A stretch of DNA of 64,000 bases from CAWDLX01 sp963753485 (GCA_963753485.1 CAVWCL010000014.1:87764-151763); one strand, 5' to 3'; positions 55,093-62,450 are shown, counted from the first letter of the stretch. Numbers and translations: made by a program. The notes: generated from the letters alone by a model not told the origin.

Positions 55093-55162
55093 ACGGCGGC
55101 GCCGCCGCGCGCGTGGCATGCTTCGTACGCTCGATACCGGATCGGTCGCGTGGGGAGTGGAT

Positions 55163-55621
55163 ATGCCGATCGACGTGGGCGCGCTGGCGCCGGACTTCGT
55201 CCTGAGAGACCAGAACAACCAGGAGGTACGCCTGTCGAGCTTCCGCGGCTCGCGCACCGTCCTGCTCGTCTTCTACCCGCTGGCGTTCACCGGTACCTGC
55301 CACGGTGAGCTCTGCGCCATCCGCGACAACCTGCACGATTTCGTCAACGACGCGGTACAGCTGCTCACGGTCAGCGTCGACTCCTCGGCCGCCCACAAGG
55401 TCTGGGCCGAGCGGGAGGGCTACGAGTTCCCGCTGCTTGCCGACTACTGGCCGCACGGGGCAGTGGCTCAGGCCTACGGCGTCTTCAACCCCGACCGCGG
55501 GTTCGCCAACCGGGGCACCTTCATCATCGACAAGGCCGGCGTCGTGCGGTACGCCGAGGAGAACCCACCCGGTCAGGCCCGTGACCAGGATGCCTGGCGC
55601 AAGGCCCTGGCCACCCTCTGA
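55163..55621 (+). CDS. ahpE: AhpE-type one-cysteine peroxiredoxin
   Basis: 152 residues. The peroxidatic Cys motif is FYPLAFTGTCHGELCAIRD, close to that of M. tuberculosis AhpE. The thioredoxin-fold core VRLSSFRGSRTVLLVF and the GTFIIDKAGVVRY strand follow. It reduces hydroperoxides and peroxynitrite, probably recycled by mycothiol/mycoredoxin in actinomycetes. ATG 55163 is preceded by GGGGAG. It is downstream of DUF3052, with 70 bp between. Confidence 0.92.
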   Translation: MPIDVGALAPDFVLRDQNNQEVRLSSFRGSRTVLLVFYPLAFTGTCHGELCAIRDNLHDFVNDAVQLLTVSVDSSAAHKVWAEREGYEFPLLADYWPHGAVAQAYGVFNPDRGFANRGTFIIDKAGVVRYAEENPPGQARDQDAWRKALATL

Positions 55622-55781
55622 TCTCCGGTACGCCGATCGCCGCCCGGCGGCTGGCCAAGCCGGCCGGCGGTCGGCGCTCTGGCGGGGATGCTGCCCGGCC
55701 GAAGAGTGGGCGTTGGCGGCGCTGGCTGCGATAATCTGACCGCCGCCCGCCACGAGCGGGGACGACGACCGAGCGGTTCTC

Positions 55782-55853
55782 GGGCGCGTAGCTCAGTGGA
55801 AGAGCACTCGGCTTACAACCGAGGGGTCGCTGGTTCGAACCCAGCCGTGCCCA
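55782..55853 (+). tRNA. tRNA-Val (anticodon TAC)
   Basis: 72 nt. Acceptor stem GGGCGCG/CGTGCCC (one G-U pair), D arm GCTCAGTGGAAGAGC, anticodon stem CTCGG/CCGAG enclosing CTTACAA, T arm GCTGG-TTCGAAC-CCAGC, discriminator A. The anticodon TAC reads GUA (Val). CCA is not encoded. The 3' half is the probable attB of the adjacent integrated element and is intact at this junction. Confidence 0.96.
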
Positions 55854-55904
55854 CCCACCCTGACCAGCACAAACGCGAACACAAAGATCGTTAATCTTGG
55901 TAAG

Positions 55905-55926
55905 TGTAGCAACGCCTGTAGCAACG
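55905..55926. repeat. Direct repeats between tRNA and integrase, candidate arm-type Int sites
   Basis: TGTAGCAACG occurs at 55905-55914 and again at 55917-55926, spaced by CC, just between the tRNA-Val and the integrase stop. Short direct repeats at this place in the attP arm are typical integrase arm-binding sites. Function is inferred from position. Confidence 0.5.
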
Positions 55927-57156
55927 TCAGCCGATGTAGTCGTCAAGGCGCTTCACCGCCGCTCGCATCGCGTCCAAGTTGCTGTGGGCGTAGATCTTGA
56001 GCGTGATGTCCACGTCAGCGTGCCGGGCGATTGCCTGAACCAGGTGCGGCGGAACGCCCAACTCCAGGAGAAGGGTCACTACCGTATGCCTAAGATCATG
56101 TAGCCGCACAGTGGGCAGTCCAGCCCGCTGGCGCAGGGCGGCGAAATGTCGGTTGAGGTTGCGTGGCTCCATCGGCGTGCCGATCTCGGACGGGAACACG
56201 AGCCCATAATCCCGCCACCGGTCGCCGGCGGCAGCTCGCTCACGCGCCTGGGCCGCTTGGTGGTCGAGGAGCACGACCCAGGTGACCTCGGGCAGAGGAA
56301 GGACAGAGTCAGACTCCTCAGTCTTGGTCTCGCTGAAGATCAGCTGTCCCTTGATCCGCTGGACCGTCTGCTCCGTGCGGAGCGTGCCCACGTCCAGGTC
56401 AAGATCTTGCCAGCGCAGACCGAGCAACTCCCCGCGACGCAAGCCCGTGGTGGCCGCAACCAGGTAGAGCGGATAGAGCCGGTGTCCCTTAGCCGCGTCG
56501 AGGATGGCCCGCACTTGATCAACGGTCAGACTCTTACCGACCCGATACCGCGGCGCCGGCACCCGCACCAAGGTCGCGACATTGCGAGCGACGAGTTCCT
56601 CGCGTACCGCCTGGGCGAGCGCGGCGCGCAGGACGGAGTGGATGTAATGAACCTGTCTCGGGCTGGGCAGTCGCTGACAGCACTGGCCGACGGAACAGCA
56701 CCGGCGGTCTTTCCGGCGGCTGTGGTCCATTTTATTCGCGCAACAGAGGCATTTCTGTCGGACCGCGGCCACGAATAGCCTGACGTCGGCCGCCGTGAGT
56801 TTGTCCAGGCGCTTTGTGCCGAGGCCGGGAATGAGGTGGAGTCGTACGGCGCTCTCGTATCCACGTGCTGTCGTGGCCCGAAGTTCCGAAACGCACGCTC
56901 GAAGCCAATAATTGAGGTAGTCCCGAATTCGAACGGTGGAATCTGGCACCGGAATGCCTTGTTGAGAGCGAGCGACCAGCTGTGTCAGTCGTTCATGCAC
57001 GTGGTCCCAGGACGCGCCGTAGACCACCTTGCGTCGGAAGACTCCGGCTGTCGTGAGGACATACGCCGCGCCCACCCACAGTCCATCCGACGTGCGCTGG
57101 TAGATGCTTCCCTCACCGTTACGCCGACGCGACCGCCGGGCATCAGGCTCCGTCAT
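55927..57156 (-). CDS. int: Tyrosine recombinase (AICE integrase)
   Basis: 409 residues. The N-terminal SAM-like domain is about 65-160. It is interrupted by a Cys-rich insert, CLCCANKMDHSRRKDRRCCS, probably metal-binding and characteristic of actinomycete element integrases. Catalytic residues: Arg in GLRRGELLGLRW, His353 and Arg356 in LHDLRHT, His379 and Tyr389 in KIYAH. It catalyses attP x attB recombination at the tRNA-Val gene. The ATG start overlaps the xis stop by 4 bp. Confidence 0.96.
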   Translation of the reverse strand: MTEPDARRSRRRNGEGSIYQRTSDGLWVGAAYVLTTAGVFRRKVVYGASWDHVHERLTQLVARSQQGIPVPDSTVRIRDYLNYWLRACVSELRATTARGYESAVRLHLIPGLGTKRLDKLTAADVRLFVAAVRQKCLCCANKMDHSRRKDRRCCSVGQCCQRLPSPRQVHYIHSVLRAALAQAVREELVARNVATLVRVPAPRYRVGKSLTVDQVRAILDAAKGHRLYPLYLVAATTGLRRGELLGLRWQDLDLDVGTLRTEQTVQRIKGQLIFSETKTEESDSVLPLPEVTWVVLLDHQAAQARERAAAGDRWRDYGLVFPSEIGTPMEPRNLNRHFAALRQRAGLPTVRLHDLRHTVVTLLLELGVPPHLVQAIARHADVDITLKIYAHSNLDAMRAAVKRLDDYIG

Positions 57157-57338
57157 GGGTCCTCCGATTGGGCTACAAGTCGGTCGACCAGCTCACGGCA
57201 TGCTTCCGTCGGGATCAGCCGCGAACGACCGAGCTTGACCGAGCGAAGCAGGCGGAGCCGGATCAGGTCATATACCGTCGAGCGGCCCACGCTGAGGAGG
57301 CCGGCGGCCTCGTCCGGTGTGAGGAGCAGTTTGTCCAC
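57153..57338 (-). CDS. xis: Excisionase (MerR-like helix-turn-helix)
   Basis: 61 residues: LTPDEAAGLLSVGRSTVYDLIRLRLLRSVKLGRSRLIP is a classic excisionase/DNA-binding domain. It directs Int toward excision. GTG 57338 has AGGAGGT upstream. Translationally coupled to int (ATGA). The inverted repeats at 57368-57390 lie 30-52 bp upstream of its start. Confidence 0.93.
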   Translation of the reverse strand: MDKLLLTPDEAAGLLSVGRSTVYDLIRLRLLRSVKLGRSRLIPTEACRELVDRLVAQSEDP

Positions 57339-57367
57339 GGTGACCTCCTATCTGTCGGGTGTGGACG

Positions 57368-57390
57368 GTGTCATTGACACGTAGATGTCA
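57368..57390. promoter_or_regulatory. Three TGTCA half-sites upstream of xis, candidate operator 1
   Basis: GTGTCA-T-TGACAC (57368-57380) is a perfect inverted repeat, and its right half also pairs with ATGTCA (57385-57390) across GTAG. The TGACACGTAGATGTCA part matches the site at 60,927-60,942 in 15 of 16 positions. It lies in the 32-bp gap and the last codons of rep, the only gap in the coupled minus-strand block ahead of xis-int. Confidence 0.65.
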
Positions 57391-58933
57391 GTTGAGGCTG
57401 GTTGTTTCGATGCGTCCGATGCGTCCGATGCGTCCGATGCGTCCGATGCGGTCCGATGCGCTGCCGCTCGCGGGCGAGGGCGGCGGCGGTGTTGGCGAGC
57501 AAGGCGTCGCCGAGGGTGCGCCAGCCGGAGCCGGCGTAGACGAGATTGGCGACCAGGAGCGTGGTCTCGCCGTCCTCAGCGGCGGCGTCGACGGTCCGGC
57601 GCCAGATGGCGCGGCTGTCGCGCAGGATGCGGAAGGTGATCGAGTAGCGGCGGGATTTGGTGAGGAAGTGCCCGCCGAAGCCGAGCATGTGAGCCCATCG
57701 GCGGAGCCGGGCGTAGGGCCGATCGGGCTGGTCGGCCAGGCGCAGACCGGGAACGTAGCCACCGAGGTGCCAGCAGGCGTGGATGAGCCGTTCGACGTGG
57801 CTTCCCTGCGGGTCTGCGTGGAGCTCGATGCTCTCACGGGTGAGCCGGCGCGACACATGCCCGGCGGCCTCGGTGCTTTTCGTGGCGTACTTGGCCAGGT
57901 AGCCGGCGACCATCTCGTCGCTGATCTCCCGGTCGTCGGGGATGCGGACAGGTCGGATGTCGAGCTGGTTGCCCCACGCGATGACCCATCCGGTCGGATG
58001 CTGGTGGTGGGTCTCGGTCGTGAAGTGGGTGTGCGCGGCGGCGTGTTCGATGGCGTCGACCAGGTCCTGCCATTCCAGTCCGGACGGTGCGGGAAGGATG
58101 GCCTCGGGGTCGTTCGGGTCGGCGCCGTCGAGGCGGATGACGGCGTGAAAGTGCACGACGCCTCGGCGCTGCATTTCGGCGACCTTGCCGTAGGAGACCC
58201 GCACACGCGTCGGGTCGATGCCGCGGGCGCGGGCGGTGCGGGTGAGGTGGCGGTCCAGGGCGATGCGGGTGCGTCGCCACAGTTCGCCGGCGAAGGCGTT
58301 CCAGACGACCTGATGGTCGTGGTCGTAGCAGTCCAGGCACAGCGGTATGCCCAGGGCGGGTTCGCCGTCTGGGTGGATCCGGTCGCATCGTTGGGATTTG
58401 CCGTGTGGGCAGCGTGTGTCGCTGCGGCGGGGTCGGCACGCTAGCTGTCGGCCGCCCCGGCTGGTGCGTCGGGTGTGGACGGGTCCGAAGCCGGGTGCGG
58501 TGAAGGTGGCGAACACGGCGGGGTGCTCGACGATGGTGGCGGGGACGGTTTTGCCGCCGATCAGCCCGGCGCGGATGAGGTGGTAGGCGTCGCGGCGGTA
58601 GGTGGTGGAGCACGATGGGCAGGCCGCTGCCCGCCGGTTGCCGCAGTTCTTGTAGATGACCCCGTCGGGCATGTCCTGCGTGGACAGAGTCGTGACGGGC
58701 GTGCCGTGCTGGTCGAGGGTGGTGATGTGTCCGGCGAGTCGGATGGGGTGGGCGCAGCCGGCGGCGGAGGAGATGTGCTCCAGCCAGGCGAAGTAGTCCG
58801 GGGTGGTGGCGGCGCGGTGGATGGCCAGCTCCGCCGGTGAAGACCAGGGGCCGAGGGTGATGGTCTCGGCGTTGGCGGCCCCGCCCGGGGCGTGGTGCAC
58901 TCCGGGCGAGGCGGTCAGCGTCGAGGCGCTCAC
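57371..58933 (-). CDS. Replication initiator, RepSA-like
   Basis: 520 residues, as in AICE initiators of the RepSA (pSAM2) group. A cysteine cluster CGNRRAAACPSC (about 97-108) comes first, with further Cys/His pairs at 175-205 (RCPHGK, CLDCYD). The HUH-type metal motif is VVHFHAVIRLDG with HFH at 261-263. SDEMVAGYLAKYATKSTE lies downstream and holds the candidate nicking Tyr. It would start rolling-circle replication of the excised element. GTGA overlap with the DUF2637 gene. The C-terminus is a (Thr-His-Arg)n tail made by 9-bp repeats. Confidence 0.88.
   Translation of the reverse strand: MSASTLTASPGVHHAPGGAANAETITLGPWSSPAELAIHRAATTPDYFAWLEHISSAAGCAHPIRLAGHITTLDQHGTPVTTLSTQDMPDGVIYKNCGNRRAAACPSCSTTYRRDAYHLIRAGLIGGKTVPATIVEHPAVFATFTAPGFGPVHTRRTSRGGRQLACRPRRSDTRCPHGKSQRCDRIHPDGEPALGIPLCLDCYDHDHQVVWNAFAGELWRRTRIALDRHLTRTARARGIDPTRVRVSYGKVAEMQRRGVVHFHAVIRLDGADPNDPEAILPAPSGLEWQDLVDAIEHAAAHTHFTTETHHQHPTGWVIAWGNQLDIRPVRIPDDREISDEMVAGYLAKYATKSTEAAGHVSRRLTRESIELHADPQGSHVERLIHACWHLGGYVPGLRLADQPDRPYARLRRWAHMLGFGGHFLTKSRRYSITFRILRDSRAIWRRTVDAAAEDGETTLLVANLVYAGSGWRTLGDALLANTAAALARERQRIGPHRTHRTHRTHRTHRNNQPQLTSTCQ
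57411..57446. repeat. 9-bp tandem repeats at the 3' end of the rep gene
   Basis: TGCGTCCGA occurs four times in perfect tandem (57411-57446), followed by a 10-bp variant TGCGGTCCGA (57447-57456). On the minus strand it encodes a His-Arg-Thr tail. Either slippage-prone coding sequence or iteron-like protein sites. Confidence 0.85.
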
Positions 58934-59640
58934 GCGAGAACCTCTGCGGGCTGCTGGTTGTTGACCCGAACCGGGCCGCTGCTCGGTGGTTGGGTGGCAG
59001 CCAGGGCGTGGATGAGCCGTTCGGCGGTGTGGATGGGGATGCGCAGCCGTTCGGCGAGCGCATGGGCGGTGATGTGTTGGCCGGTGGCCTGATGGTAGGC
59101 ATCGACGATGATCCGCGCCCCGGGGATGAGCCCGTCGGCTGCGCTGTCGCTGTGCTCGACCGGGCGCGGCGCCATGTGTCCCGACACGGTCGGGCGAGTG
59201 TCTACAGCCGACATTGGGCGGCCGGGCGTGCGAGTGGGTTCCGGGGCGGTGGGGCGGGACAGGACCAGTTTGGTCAGGGCGAGGAATCCGAGGGCGGGTA
59301 CGGCGGCGAGCAGCCAGCCGGTGATGGAGGGTCGGGCCTGGGCGAGCTGCCCGGCCAGGGAGAGGGCGGCGGCGGCGATGATGACGGTGATGGGGTAGGC
59401 GCCGATGCGTAGGTGGTGGCGGCGGCGTCGGCGGACTTCCAGTCCGACGCCGAGGGGGACCAGGTCGGATACGACGGCGTTGGCCCAGCCGAACCAGTCG
59501 CCGGTGCCGGTGGGGCTGTTGGTCATGGTCCAGTCGTGGATGTGGGTGAACGAGGCGGCGGCCGACGCGTCGCCGATGCTGAGCAGGATGATGACGAGGA
59601 TGACGCCTTCGAACCGGTCGACCCGGCTGGCGGTACTCAT
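58930..59640 (-). CDS. DUF2637 membrane protein with C-terminal helix-turn-helix
   Basis: 236 residues from ATG 59640. About four membrane spans in the first 130 residues (EGVILVIILLSIGDASAAAS; FGWANAVVSDLVPLGVGLE; IGAYPITVIIAAAALSLAGQLA; GWLLAAVPALGFLALTKLVL). A Pro-rich linker follows, then a C-terminal winged-helix-like segment ATGQHITAHALAERLRIPIHTAERLIHAL. DUF2637 proteins are standard passengers of AICEs and Streptomyces plasmids (spread/transfer-associated). ATGA overlap upstream and GTGA downstream with rep. Confidence 0.88.
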   Translation of the reverse strand: MSTASRVDRFEGVILVIILLSIGDASAAASFTHIHDWTMTNSPTGTGDWFGWANAVVSDLVPLGVGLEVRRRRRHHLRIGAYPITVIIAAAALSLAGQLAQARPSITGWLLAAVPALGFLALTKLVLSRPTAPEPTRTPGRPMSAVDTRPTVSGHMAPRPVEHSDSAADGLIPGARIIVDAYHQATGQHITAHALAERLRIPIHTAERLIHALAATQPPSSGPVRVNNQQPAEVLA

Positions 59641-59906
59641 GAGTCGACCTCCTGCTCGTTGAGGAGGGTGACGGCGATGATGCCCAGGCAGGTGTGGCAG
59701 AGCACCGGCAGCAAGCCGATGCTGTTGTAGCTGTCGACGAAGGCGGTCAGGCTGCTGGTCCAGGCGGGGAAGCTGCCTTCGCCGTGGCAGCAGGCGCAGG
59801 GTGGTTGGCAGCTGGGGCAGGTGCGGTAGCAGGCGCCGAGCAGCTGGGTGGTGGTGGGGGCCATGCCGTCCACGCAGGACAGGCAGCCGGTGTCGGGTGT
59901 GCTCAT
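59637..59906 (-). CDS. Cys-rich small protein (zinc-ribbon-like)
   Basis: 89 residues from ATG 59906, which overlaps the stop of the SprT-like gene (ATGA). Four CxxC pairs or near-pairs (CLSC, CPSC-QPPCACC, CHTC) suggest two zinc sites or a DnaJ-like zinc finger. It lies between sprT-like and DUF2637 genes with 4-bp overlaps on both sides, so it is a real part of the operon despite its size. Function unknown. Confidence 0.75.
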   Translation of the reverse strand: MSTPDTGCLSCVDGMAPTTTQLLGACYRTCPSCQPPCACCHGEGSFPAWTSSLTAFVDSYNSIGLLPVLCHTCLGIIAVTLLNEQEVDS

Positions 59907-60970
59907 CGCACACCGCCGGGGATGCAGTCGAGGCATTCGCCGTAGCGGCGGGGAATGTAGTAGTCCTTGACCCGGTGGCAGGTGGCGCAGGTGCGCCGGG
60001 CCAGCAGGGCCCGGTTGAGGGCGGCGAGTTGCGCCGGGGTGGGGATGCGTTTGGGGGCGGCGAGGTCGATGCGGTAGAGGTAGGCGACGCGCTTTCCTTT
60101 ACGCCATAGGATTTGGGCGGCAATGGGCTGCCCGGCGGGGCGCAGGCCGAGACGGCGTAGTTGGCGTCGGGTGGCCAAACCGTCGGGGGCGAGCTTGTAC
60201 GGGTAGGTTGGGGTACCAGCGTGGTGGCGCCCGCTGGGGTCATAGAAGCGGTAGCTGGACACGGCGTCGGCTCCGAACTCGTTCCGATCGTCGGACAGGA
60301 ATGCGGTGTCGCAGACGTCGCAGCGGATCGGGCCCTCCTCGGCGACCTTCGTGGAAACGCGGATCTTGCGTGGGCAGTCGCAGGTCAGCACGAGGCCGTT
60401 GTTGTTGTTTGCGCGCACCCGGTCGATGACGGTGTCGGGGTGGCGGTAGGCGCGCATCGCGGCGCCCAGGTCGGTCAGAACGCCGGTGTAGCGGCGTGCG
60501 GTGTCTTCGCGCAGGGTGCACGGTGACCAGCCGATGTGGGGGTCTTTGGTGGCGTGCAGGCCGAGTTCGCCAGCGAGGGTGGCGAAGCGGGTGTTGTGCC
60601 AGCGGCCTTGGCGGGAGGTGTCTTTGATCCCGCGCCGGTCGGCCAGGGCATGGGTGGCTTCATGCAGCAGGGTGGTGAGGACTTCGGCCGGAGTGCGGCG
60701 CAGTCCTTCCCCGGAGACGAGCACCTCGGGCAGCAGGTGTTCGCCGAGCTGCCAGCGCAGGGTGGCGTAATGCCCATACTTGAGTTCACTCTTGGCGGAG
60801 GTGGATCCAGAGCCGACCACGATGATGGCGGCCGGCACGTCCGGGTGATGGGTGCGGATGGCCTGCCAGGCGGCTTCCAACGCGCCGAGCAGCGCGGCGG
60901 TGGTGAACGAATCGGTCGGCGGGTTGTGACACGTAGGTGTCACCTCGACCGGTGTCTGGGTGGCGGTCAC
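59903..60970 (-). CDS. SprT-like zinc metalloprotein
   Basis: 355 residues. LLHEATHALADRRG has the HExxH motif (His103, Glu104, His107), in the SprT-like context with a following RQGRWHNTRFATLAGELGL. A zinc-ribbon-like segment CDCPRKIRVSTKVAEEGPIRCDVCD comes after, then a C-terminal CATCHRVKDYYIPRRYGECLDC cysteine cluster. Relatives include DNA-protein crosslink proteases, so a role in clearing relaxase-type adducts is conceivable but unproven. The GTG start overlaps the DUF6197-like stop. The palindrome at 60,926-60,943 lies within its first codons. Confidence 0.8.
   Translation of the reverse strand: MTATQTPVEVTPTCHNPPTDSFTTAALLGALEAAWQAIRTHHPDVPAAIIVVGSGSTSAKSELKYGHYATLRWQLGEHLLPEVLVSGEGLRRTPAEVLTTLLHEATHALADRRGIKDTSRQGRWHNTRFATLAGELGLHATKDPHIGWSPCTLREDTARRYTGVLTDLGAAMRAYRHPDTVIDRVRANNNNGLVLTCDCPRKIRVSTKVAEEGPIRCDVCDTAFLSDDRNEFGADAVSSYRFYDPSGRHHAGTPTYPYKLAPDGLATRRQLRRLGLRPAGQPIAAQILWRKGKRVAYLYRIDLAAPKRIPTPAQLAALNRALLARRTCATCHRVKDYYIPRRYGECLDCIPGGVR
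60926..60943. promoter_or_regulatory. Perfect 7+7-bp palindrome in the SprT-like gene, candidate operator 2
   Basis: GTGACACGTAGGTGTCAC is a perfect inverted repeat with a 4-nt GTAG spacer, 27-44 bp inside the SprT-like coding region. It matches the site upstream of xis in 15 of 16 core positions, spacer included. Likely a second binding site of the same element regulator. Confidence 0.65.
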
Positions 60971-61392
60971 CGGCTGCCGCCGGTGTCGAAGTCGTCGGCG
61001 GCGGCGTACAGGGTGGCGATGACGTCGGTCGCGGTGCGGGCCGGATGGTCGTTCCAGCGGTAGACCCCGCGAGCCGGTGTGTCGGCGCGGTGGCGGGCCA
61101 GGAACAGGGTGAGGGCGAGTTCGGCGTTGAGGAACTCAACATGGGCGTCGGTGGTGGTGTCCTCGTCGAAGAGGTCGCGGTGGGGGTCGGTGTTGGGTCG
61201 GCCGTGGCTGGCCACGTAGAGGGCGCCGACGGCGCAGGCCGGCGAGGTCGCCACGCTCGGGTCGCTGAAGTAGCGGTGTTGGATCCAGCCGTGGCGGCGA
61301 AGGTACGCCGCCGCCTGCCGTAGGGTGTCGGCCGGCGTGGGATGAAGTGGGGGACTCGCGCCGGTGGGCGGGTGGTGGGTAGCGTGCATCAC
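60967..61392 (-). CDS. DUF6197-like protein
   Basis: 141 residues. ADTLRQAAAYLRRHGWIQHRYF and ACAVGALYVASHG, then WNDHPARTATDVIATLYAAADDFD, match the small DUF6197-type proteins common on actinobacterial plasmids and AICEs. Function unknown. GTG 61392 has AAAGGA upstream, with ATG 61389 as the next choice. Overlaps the SprT-like start by 4 bp. A 90-bp gap separates it from the FtsK-like gene. Confidence 0.72.
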   Translation of the reverse strand: MMHATHHPPTGASPPLHPTPADTLRQAAAYLRRHGWIQHRYFSDPSVATSPACAVGALYVASHGRPNTDPHRDLFDEDTTTDAHVEFLNAELALTLFLARHRADTPARGVYRWNDHPARTATDVIATLYAAADDFDTGGSR

Positions 61393-61482
61393 GCCACGTC
61401 CTTTCCAGGTGGTGGTGGCGGCTGCGTGACCGGTGGCTTTGCAGGGCTCGAATCCGGTCCCGCGGCCGTGCTGGCATGTCGG

Positions 61483-62370
61483 TTAGGTGGCCGTGCTCCC
61501 GTGGTGGGGTGGGGCCGACGCCGCCGAGCTGGGTTCGGCCAGTGCTTGGCCGGGGCGGCGGATCTGGCGGGCGTAGGCGGCCAGGCGCAGGATCGATACG
61601 TCGTCGAGGTAGGCGACCTTGATGCGTCGTGGGGTGCCGTCGTCGGCGACCAGGAACCCGACGCCGGGATCTGACGGGGAGATGGTGGCGGCGGAGTACC
61701 CGCGGGAAGCCCAGCCGTAGCCGAGGATGACGTCGGAGGAGATGTCGTTGGTGCACCGGCCGGCAAAGCGCCAGGAGAAGATGTCGCGCAGCGAGGTGGG
61801 GATGATGTCGGCGGTGGGGCGTTGGGTGGCGCCGACCACGATGACCGCGACGGCCCGGCCGCGGGCCACGATGTCGCGCAGCAGAGCGGAGAAGGTCTCC
61901 CGCATGGTTTTGTCGCCCACGGTGGCGGAGAAGTAGGCGATTTCGTCAATGACCAGGACGATCGCCGTGAGCGCGTCGCCGCGTTCGATCTTGCGGCGCT
62001 GCTGGGCCATGAGGTAGGCGTAGCGGTTGTCCATCACGGTTTGCAGCCGGCGAAGGGTGGTGATGGCGTGTTCGATGTCGGGGCCGACGAAGGTGTCGGC
62101 GACGTCTTTCCACAAGCCGAGTTCGACCTGTTTGCCGTCGATGAGGCACAGCCGACAGTCCAGCGAGAGGGCGGCGTGGGCGACGATGAGGCTGATGGTG
62201 GCGGACTTGCCCGCACCGGGCACCCCACCGAGTAGCAGGTTGTGATACATCATCGGCAGGTAGACCGGGTCACCGGATTCGTCGATGCCCAGATAGACGG
62301 GGTCGAACATGGACATGCTCGGTCCGACCGGGACGGTGTCCGGTGTGGAGGGTTTACGGCGCGAAGCCAT
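61483..62370 (-). CDS. FtsK/SpoIIIE-type DNA translocase motor (TraB-like), no membrane domain
   Basis: 295 residues from ATG 62370. Walker A LLLGGVPGAGKSATIS (48-56) and Walker B AIVLVIDEIAYF (Asp142-Glu143), then RGRAVAVIVVGATQRPTADIIP, the sensor region of FtsK-like motors. AICE TraB is usually about 700 residues with N-terminal membrane spans and a C-terminal winged gamma domain. Here only the motor is present. The membrane portion may be the neighbouring 62,451 gene, 80 bp upstream. It would pump double-stranded DNA between mycelial cells. Confidence 0.9.
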   Translation of the reverse strand: MASRRKPSTPDTVPVGPSMSMFDPVYLGIDESGDPVYLPMMYHNLLLGGVPGAGKSATISLIVAHAALSLDCRLCLIDGKQVELGLWKDVADTFVGPDIEHAITTLRRLQTVMDNRYAYLMAQQRRKIERGDALTAIVLVIDEIAYFSATVGDKTMRETFSALLRDIVARGRAVAVIVVGATQRPTADIIPTSLRDIFSWRFAGRCTNDISSDVILGYGWASRGYSAATISPSDPGVGFLVADDGTPRRIKVAYLDDVSILRLAAYARQIRRPGQALAEPSSAASAPPHHGSTAT

Positions 62371-62450
62371 GACGGTTCCTTTCCAGGCGTGGGCGGCCAG
62401 TGGGCCGCCAGGACGCGCGCCCACCGCAACGGGGGTTGAGACAGGTGGGT

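Noticed and set aside
55700..55781. tRNA promoter (TGGGCG, 17 nt, GATAAT) upstream of tRNA-Val
   Set aside because: The -10 GATAAT is attractive but the -35 is poor; not strong enough to list as a feature.
57411..57456. CRISPR or microsatellite outside genes
   Set aside because: 9-bp units without spacers that lie inside the rep reading frame.
57359..58444. 361-codon plus-strand open frame opposite rep
   Set aside because: Antisense to the replication initiator and partly built from the 9-bp repeats; no domain.
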